In this document: positions 5,511 to 8,778 of the stretch, one piece after another | Numbering within the stretch: position 1 is the first letter of the stretch | How the letters are laid out: the number at the start of each line of letters is the position of its first letter | From: Clostridium sp. | GTDB lineage: Bacteria > Bacillota > Clostridia > Acetivibrionales > Acetivibrionaceae | Length of the DNA stretch: 8,778 bases | NCBI GenBank assembly: GCA_012841175.1 | Contig: DUVG01000041.1 | Coordinates: 1-8,778, forward strand | Reading direction: 5' to 3' | Program-made: the position numbers and the translations under genes | Notes under the pieces: model-generated | Seen by the model: the letters and a program-made list of their open reading frames with translations, nothing else | What the model was told of the DNA's origin: nothing | Databases searched by the model: none

Positions 5511-6146
5511 TTATTTGAATATTTCAGTCATTAATGAATCATCTAAATTTCTCTTAACATCTCTATATCTTGGGGTTGAAACTAATTTGTAAGCAACCAT
5601 TCTACTGGCTTCTCCATTAACCCATTCCATATCCAGCAAATATAACTCTATATTTTCTAATGCAAGACAATTTGTTAAATTTACTAAGCTGTCTGATGTC
5701 AGATTTATGATGACACCATCATCTGAAAGATAAAGTCTAGCAAATGCATCCTGTGAAGCAAACCTATACCCTATCTTTATGTTTTTATCTGATTGAATGA
5801 AGTATATTTTGGTTTCATCATCAGGGGCTACAATAAAATTCGGTTCTAATTTTTCTAAGACAAATAAAATAGGACTTAAAGAATAGTCGCTTTCCATGTG
5901 CCAATCCTTTAAAAGCGATTTTATTTTTTTATGTGATTTCACCTTCCACTCTTCAAGATTATATAATTCATCTGCAATGTTATCAGCTACCAAATATTTT
6001 TCAACTTCAATTGCATTATGCTGCAATCCTGCCTTTAATAATGAATTCAGTTTTGGATCTAAAGATGTACTCTTAGTTGCACTAAATAATTTCTTATAAT
6101 CAAAATTTGATTCAATTTCTAATTTAGTTCTGAATAATTCTTCCAT
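5511..6146 (-). CDS. Unrecognised 211-residue protein
   Basis: I do not recognise this product. Residues 1-85 look helical and charged (with KVKSHKKIKSLLKDW near 68-82). Residues about 92-175 look like an alternating beta-sheet domain, with short hydrophobic strands such as FIVAP, IYFIQ and GVIINLT. The end returns to a charged helix. There are no transmembrane segments, signal peptide, cysteine clusters or recognisable catalytic motifs. GGAGG lies six bases before the ATG. The gene is separated from the helicase by 179 bases that hold a possible promoter and a pseudoknot-forming leader, so it may be expressed separately from the helicase. The 61-residue gene follows closely. The layout, helicase plus two small unknown proteins in a phage accessory slot, is compatible with a defence or plasmid-maintenance role, but this is inference. 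Confidence 0.65.
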   Translation of the reverse strand: MEELFRTKLEIESNFDYKKLFSATKSTSLDPKLNSLLKAGLQHNAIEVEKYLVADNIADELYNLEEWKVKSHKKIKSLLKDWHMESDYSLSPILFVLEKLEPNFIVAPDDETKIYFIQSDKNIKIGYRFASQDAFARLYLSDDGVIINLTSDSLVNLTNCLALENIELYLLDMEWVNGEASRMVAYKLVSTPRYRDVKRNLDDSLMTEIFK

Positions 6147-6176
6147 ATCTAACCTCCATTTTTTATTTTTTATATC

Positions 6177-6257
6177 GTGGGGGAGCTACCAGCAACTTTC
6201 TTCCTTACGTCAGAAAGATTGCTTTTGCTCTACCTCCCCCACACCCCCTCAGAGCAA
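6177..6257 (-). ncRNA. Structured leader with possible H-type pseudoknot
   Basis: A perfect 9-pair GC-rich stem joins GTGGGGGAG (6177-6185) to CTCCCCCAC (6234-6242). Inside it AGCAA (6191-6195) pairs with TTGCT (6219-6223) and CTTTCT (6196-6201) with AGAAAG (6212-6217), stacking into an 11-pair helix with a one-base bulge and a 10-base loop. Outside it, AGAGCAA (6251-6257) is complementary to TTGCTCT (6225-6231) in the loop of the main stem, forming a pseudoknot. No T-run follows on either strand, so it is not a terminator. On the minus strand the element would be the 5' leader of the 211-residue gene, ending about 30 bases before its start codon. It could be a cis-regulatory RNA, a separate small RNA, or a DNA-level structure such as an origin or transfer site. 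Confidence 0.5.
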
Positions 6258-6261
6258 TATT

Positions 6262-6291
6262 ATTATTTTAAACTCTTAAGAAAAGTGTGAA
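6262..6291 (-). promoter_or_regulatory. Possible promoter for the structured leader and the 211/61-residue genes
   Basis: On the minus strand TTCACA (6286-6291, five of six to the -35 consensus) lies 18 bases from AATAAT (6262-6267, five of six to the -10 consensus). The predicted start near 6255 coincides with the first arm of the pseudoknot. An alternative TAAAAT with a 15-base spacer overlaps. The region is so AT-rich that -10-like matches are common. Confidence 0.35.
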
Positions 6292-6318
6292 AACCCTATA
6301 TAATATATATAAGAGTTT
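6270..6318. repeat. 9-base inverted repeat overlapping the possible promoter
   Basis: AAACTCTTA (6270-6278) and TAAGAGTTT (6310-6318) are perfect inverted copies with centres 40 bases apart, roughly four DNA turns. One copy falls in the spacer of the possible promoter and the other upstream of its -35 box. GTGAAA (6287-6292) can instead pair with TTTCAC (6316-6321), so two folds compete. It could be a double operator or an attenuator-like switch following the helicase stop codon. Confidence 0.4.
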
Positions 6319-6325
6319 CACGTTT

Positions 6326-8479
6326 TTACATATATTCTGTAAACAAGTATTCCCTATTGTTTTCAGGATTCTTTATGATTCCTAACTCTTTCAATTTGAC
6401 TTTGAATCTTTTATTTCTCAAAATGGAATCGTCCATTCCTATCTCTTCACAATATTTTTTGAAAACTTCATATTTTACAACTTCACCAGCCTTAGTAAAT
6501 GTATTCTCAGATTTTATTTTCTCTATCAATAGCTCCTGTTTTGTCGGATCTTGATAGTAATAAATGTTATCAAACCTACTAAGATTAATATCAAAGTATT
6601 TTCCCATTTCACTTAGTAACATATCATTCAAAACATTCCTACCTATTAAATAAACATCCACATCTTCTTTTTTTCTAAATGCTGTTCTTCCTATTTGCTG
6701 TATATTAGAAATTAAATAATCATTTATTTCTGTTTGACTTACATTCTGTATTCTAGACTCATCACCACCTATTGTTCTACCAACAGCCAAGCATTTATTT
6801 TCATAAAAGGTGCTGGATTTATTCAATTGACCTATAATAATTAATCTATCACACTCCGAGAAATCATTTACTCCTGTTGTAAACTCTCCATGGTGAACAA
6901 CTACATAATCCATATTCTCACATTCGTTTTTCAGTTCATCAACAAAGTCCTCTTTGAACTCATAAATCCTATCAGCTGTCATTTCTTTATATACTACTAT
7001 CAATGTTTTCTTTAGTTCAGTTTCCATTATAGACTTACACTCTAAAACAAGATTTCTTACATTGGCTTTATAGGTAGCCTTTCTGCCTTCTGAGTTTAAT
7101 GACTTATCACTAGTTCTTAATATTTTACTTTTCGATGTGTTTGCATCTTTTCGTGGTGTAAATACATTAATAATGCGTTTTTCATTATGAATCTCATTAC
7201 ATATTACAGCATTAGCTTTCAAATAGTCATAATCTAGATGAGCAGTAGCATCAAGAATTAAAGTTTTATCAAAATCTTGATTATATGATAATAAATCCAA
7301 GTATTGGTACTCACAAACTTCTCTCGTTAGGTGTCTTCCCTCTCTTTCAGCACGTTCTTTGCTATCTCCAAATCTCCAAGGAATATTAGTTGTAAGTTGA
7401 ATACTATTAAGTATTTTTTCTATCGTTAGCAGATCTTCGTATTTTTCACGTTCAATAGTTGTATCATTATAGAATGCATCCAGCAAATCTTGATCGAATG
7501 AAAATCCCTTACCGTCTCGGAAAAACTTATCCTGTTTTATTATTGGCTCATTCATGTCGTTAGGGTAATTCAGAGATTCAAAATACTGCTTAATCTCTTT
7601 GAATAAGGGTTCATACTTGCTATGCTTATCAATGATTATTTCATATATCTTTTTAAAATTTGTTTCTGTAATCCCTGAAACATCACACATATCTATTTTT
7701 TCATCAATTATAAGAAGTCTACGTTTCACCTTTTGACCGTCTTTTTCAAAAAACATTATGTCCTCAAAGAATTCTTCAATATAATTGCTCAAGAATAATC
7801 TTGTATGTGTTATGGCTAGTATCCGATGTTTACTGCATTCATATTTACTTTTTCTAGCACTACATGGTATTCTACAACCATGACATAAGCGATAATCATA
7901 ATTCACATAATCAGATGGGGGTCTTCCAAAATACCATAACTGGCTTAGGTCTTTATATTTTTGACAATCTGTGAAGTTAAATCCTCTTACAGTTCGAGCA
8001 ATAAAACCTGTATGCCCATTGATGTAATCATTTCCTTCAGTTTCTGATTTTTTATTATTATCAATATAGTGGTAATATATTTTCTTTATGGTATCTCTGT
8101 CATTATCATACAGATATTCTTCAGCGTATTTATCGTATATTCCCATATCAATACAAAAATCATGACACTCTTTAAGTGTCTTTTTTACAACAATTGCTCC
8201 GAATTCAGGATCATTATCATGCATGAACTTCATGAATTCAACTAATAAACATGACTTACCTTCTCCCATCGGAACATTAGCGATAATGGGTACATTTACA
8301 TCTGTTTTTGTAGGATGATACAGCAGTTGAGCCAACTTGAAAACATTATCTTTTTGGCTCTCATTTATTTCATTCCCATACCATACTTTTTGTGTATATA
8401 AAAACGCTTCAGTAATTGTCTTTGGTGAATAATCACTAGGATCAATCTCTACTATCTCTCCCACTGTTTTGCTCTCCAA
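6326..8479 (-). CDS. Superfamily 2 helicase with cysteine cluster, DinG/XPD-like layout
   Basis: This 717-residue protein is probably an ATP-driven DNA helicase. The Walker A motif is PMGEGKS (70-76). Motif II is LLIIDEKID (255-263), where DEKI replaces the usual DEAH. Motif III is probably DATA (410-413). The C-terminal helicase half has GEFTTGVNDF (531-540), and QQIGRTAFR (594-602) as motif VI, with the last arginine one residue later than in QxxGRxxR. Between Walker A and motif II, cysteines 199, 202, 206 and 215 form a cluster placed as in the iron-sulfur helicases XPD and DinG; it could bind iron-sulfur or zinc. Residues about 650-717 look like a winged-helix DNA-binding end. The start is a TTG preceded by AAAGGGGGTGA at good spacing. 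The gene follows the DUF5659-like gene by 15 bases. I cannot assign it to a named helicase or defence family. Confidence 0.82.
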   Translation of the reverse strand: MESKTVGEIVEIDPSDYSPKTITEAFLYTQKVWYGNEINESQKDNVFKLAQLLYHPTKTDVNVPIIANVPMGEGKSCLLVEFMKFMHDNDPEFGAIVVKKTLKECHDFCIDMGIYDKYAEEYLYDNDRDTIKKIYYHYIDNNKKSETEGNDYINGHTGFIARTVRGFNFTDCQKYKDLSQLWYFGRPPSDYVNYDYRLCHGCRIPCSARKSKYECSKHRILAITHTRLFLSNYIEEFFEDIMFFEKDGQKVKRRLLIIDEKIDMCDVSGITETNFKKIYEIIIDKHSKYEPLFKEIKQYFESLNYPNDMNEPIIKQDKFFRDGKGFSFDQDLLDAFYNDTTIEREKYEDLLTIEKILNSIQLTTNIPWRFGDSKERAEREGRHLTREVCEYQYLDLLSYNQDFDKTLILDATAHLDYDYLKANAVICNEIHNEKRIINVFTPRKDANTSKSKILRTSDKSLNSEGRKATYKANVRNLVLECKSIMETELKKTLIVVYKEMTADRIYEFKEDFVDELKNECENMDYVVVHHGEFTTGVNDFSECDRLIIIGQLNKSSTFYENKCLAVGRTIGGDESRIQNVSQTEINDYLISNIQQIGRTAFRKKEDVDVYLIGRNVLNDMLLSEMGKYFDINLSRFDNIYYYQDPTKQELLIEKIKSENTFTKAGEVVKYEVFKKYCEEIGMDDSILRNKRFKVKLKELGIIKNPENNREYLFTEYM

Positions 8480-8494
8480 GTAGATTCACCCCCT

Positions 8495-8686
8495 TTAAAA
8501 TGGGATTTTATCTTTATATTGATTGTAGCTTCCCATTACTTTTCTCAGCATAGGAGTATCATTAAAGATATATATTTTTCTATTTCTGTCCTTCAAGTCT
8601 TCTTTTATGTCTATACAGTGAAATCTATTAAAGCATAACCACCCCATCATCCTTTCCTGCGTAATTACAATTGTATCATTTTTCAT
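8495..8686 (-). CDS. DUF5659-like small protein
   Basis: The 63-residue product looks like one small domain. After an N-terminal strand (TIVITQ) come a hydrophobic helix (ERMMGWLCFN), a strand pair (FHCIDIKED and NRKIYIFND) and a final helix (TPMLRKVMGSY). The pattern 'L...G....D......NRK.Y.F.DTP.L' is what I associate with DUF5659, a small domain of unknown function found in clostridial mobile elements. I chose the ATG at 8686 because AAGGAGG (8698-8704) lies 11 bases upstream; ATGs at 8695 and 8725 are too close to that site or lack one. It precedes the helicase gene by 15 bases, in one transcript, and may assist the helicase or regulate the unit. No clear promoter is visible in the upstream bases within the window. 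Confidence 0.6.
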   Translation of the reverse strand: MKNDTIVITQERMMGWLCFNRFHCIDIKEDLKDRNRKIYIFNDTPMLRKVMGSYNQYKDKIPF

Positions 8687-8719
8687 AATGTTCATGACCT
8701 CCTTGATATTAAATAGTTT

Positions 8720-8745
8720 GGACAACCCCTAACTCGGCATTGTCC
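8720..8745. repeat. 6-base inverted repeat upstream of the DUF5659-like gene
   Basis: GGACAA (8720-8725) and TTGTCC (8740-8745) are perfect inverted copies with 14 bases between them. They lie upstream of the ribosome binding site of the first gene of the helicase unit and beside the palindrome at 8753-8767. They could be an operator or part of a folded leader. With 6-base arms, chance is possible. Confidence 0.35.
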
Positions 8746-8752
8746 GCCCTAA

Positions 8753-8767
8753 GCCAGCTTCGCTGGC
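8753..8767. repeat. 15-base palindrome GCCAGC-TTC-GCTGGC, copy 2
   Basis: This is identical to 5281-5295, with one further shared base (G) on the right. It lies about 65 bases upstream of the DUF5659-like start codon, so the two copies bracket the four genes from 8686 down to 5313. Surrounding bases are otherwise unrelated to copy 1, which fits two hairpin units more than one long duplication. Confidence 0.7.
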
Positions 8768-8778
8768 GATATAATTAC

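Noticed and set aside
6177..6242. Strong GC-rich hairpin considered as an intrinsic terminator of the helicase gene
   Set aside because: No T-run follows it on the minus strand (GATATAAAAAAT) or the plus strand (ACCCCCTCAG), and additional pairing partners suggest a different structured role.
6146..6257. Type III toxin-antitoxin locus (pseudoknot RNA plus toxin)
   Set aside because: Type III antidote RNAs are usually tandem repeats followed by a terminator and a ToxN-like toxin. Here there is one unit, no terminator, and the 211-residue protein shows no ToxN features I recognise.
5281..8767. Insertion sequence or integron-like element with the palindromes as ends
   Set aside because: No transposase lies between the palindromes, no target-site duplication is seen, and the two copies share nothing beyond the 16-base core.
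1..8778. CRISPR array, tRNA or rRNA genes
   Set aside because: No regularly spaced repeats and no cloverleaf or rRNA-like sequence were seen on either strand.

Overview
The window is AT-rich DNA with strong AGGAGG-type ribosome binding sites and occasional TTG starts. This suggests a low-GC Firmicute, most likely of the class Clostridia (Lachnospiraceae-like). Every gene I accept is on the minus strand, so transcription runs from position 8778 towards 1. The content points to a prophage or phage-derived element: a small-terminase-like HTH protein, a ParB-domain DNA methyltransferase, a phage 'virulence-related' protein and a tyrosine recombinase. No structural phage genes and no tRNA or rRNA genes are visible.

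In transcription order the layout is as follows. (1) 8495-8686 encodes a DUF5659-like small protein and 6326-8479 a 717-residue superfamily 2 helicase with a cysteine cluster, 15 bases apart. (2) 6147-6325 is a gene-free stretch with a possible promoter and a strong hairpin that can form a pseudoknot. It leads into a pair of unrecognised genes (211 and 61 residues). Identical 15-base palindromes (5281-5295 and 8753-8767) bracket these four genes, which therefore look like one cassette. (3) 4791-5210 encodes a PUA/EVE-like small protein with its own terminator. (4) 3465-4715 encodes the ParB-methyltransferase fusion, followed by the phage 'virulence-related' protein (2577-3320) and an overlapping unknown gene (2189-2593). 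(5) 1822-2124 is a small unknown gene with its own promoter and terminator, the arrangement called a moron in phages. (6) 1228-1770 is the small terminase-like protein. (7) 205-1107 is the tyrosine recombinase. A near-perfect 19-base direct repeat lies in the spacer between these last two genes. (8) 1-183 holds a very good leftward promoter with an operator-like dyad, and a possible ribosome binding site for a gene that leaves the window at its left edge.

Genes 3465-4715, 2577-3320 and 1228-1770 form the usual set just before the DNA-packaging genes of clostridial prophages: modify the DNA, then recognise it for packaging. The small genes at 4791-5210 and 1822-2124, and the helicase cassette, look like accessory cargo inserted into that set. 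Terminator-like hairpins follow five of the ten genes although all genes point the same way, so either many units have private promoters or transcription passes through by antitermination. The most promising unknown is the palindrome-bracketed cassette of helicase, structured leader and two orphan genes. No function for it can be read from the sequence.
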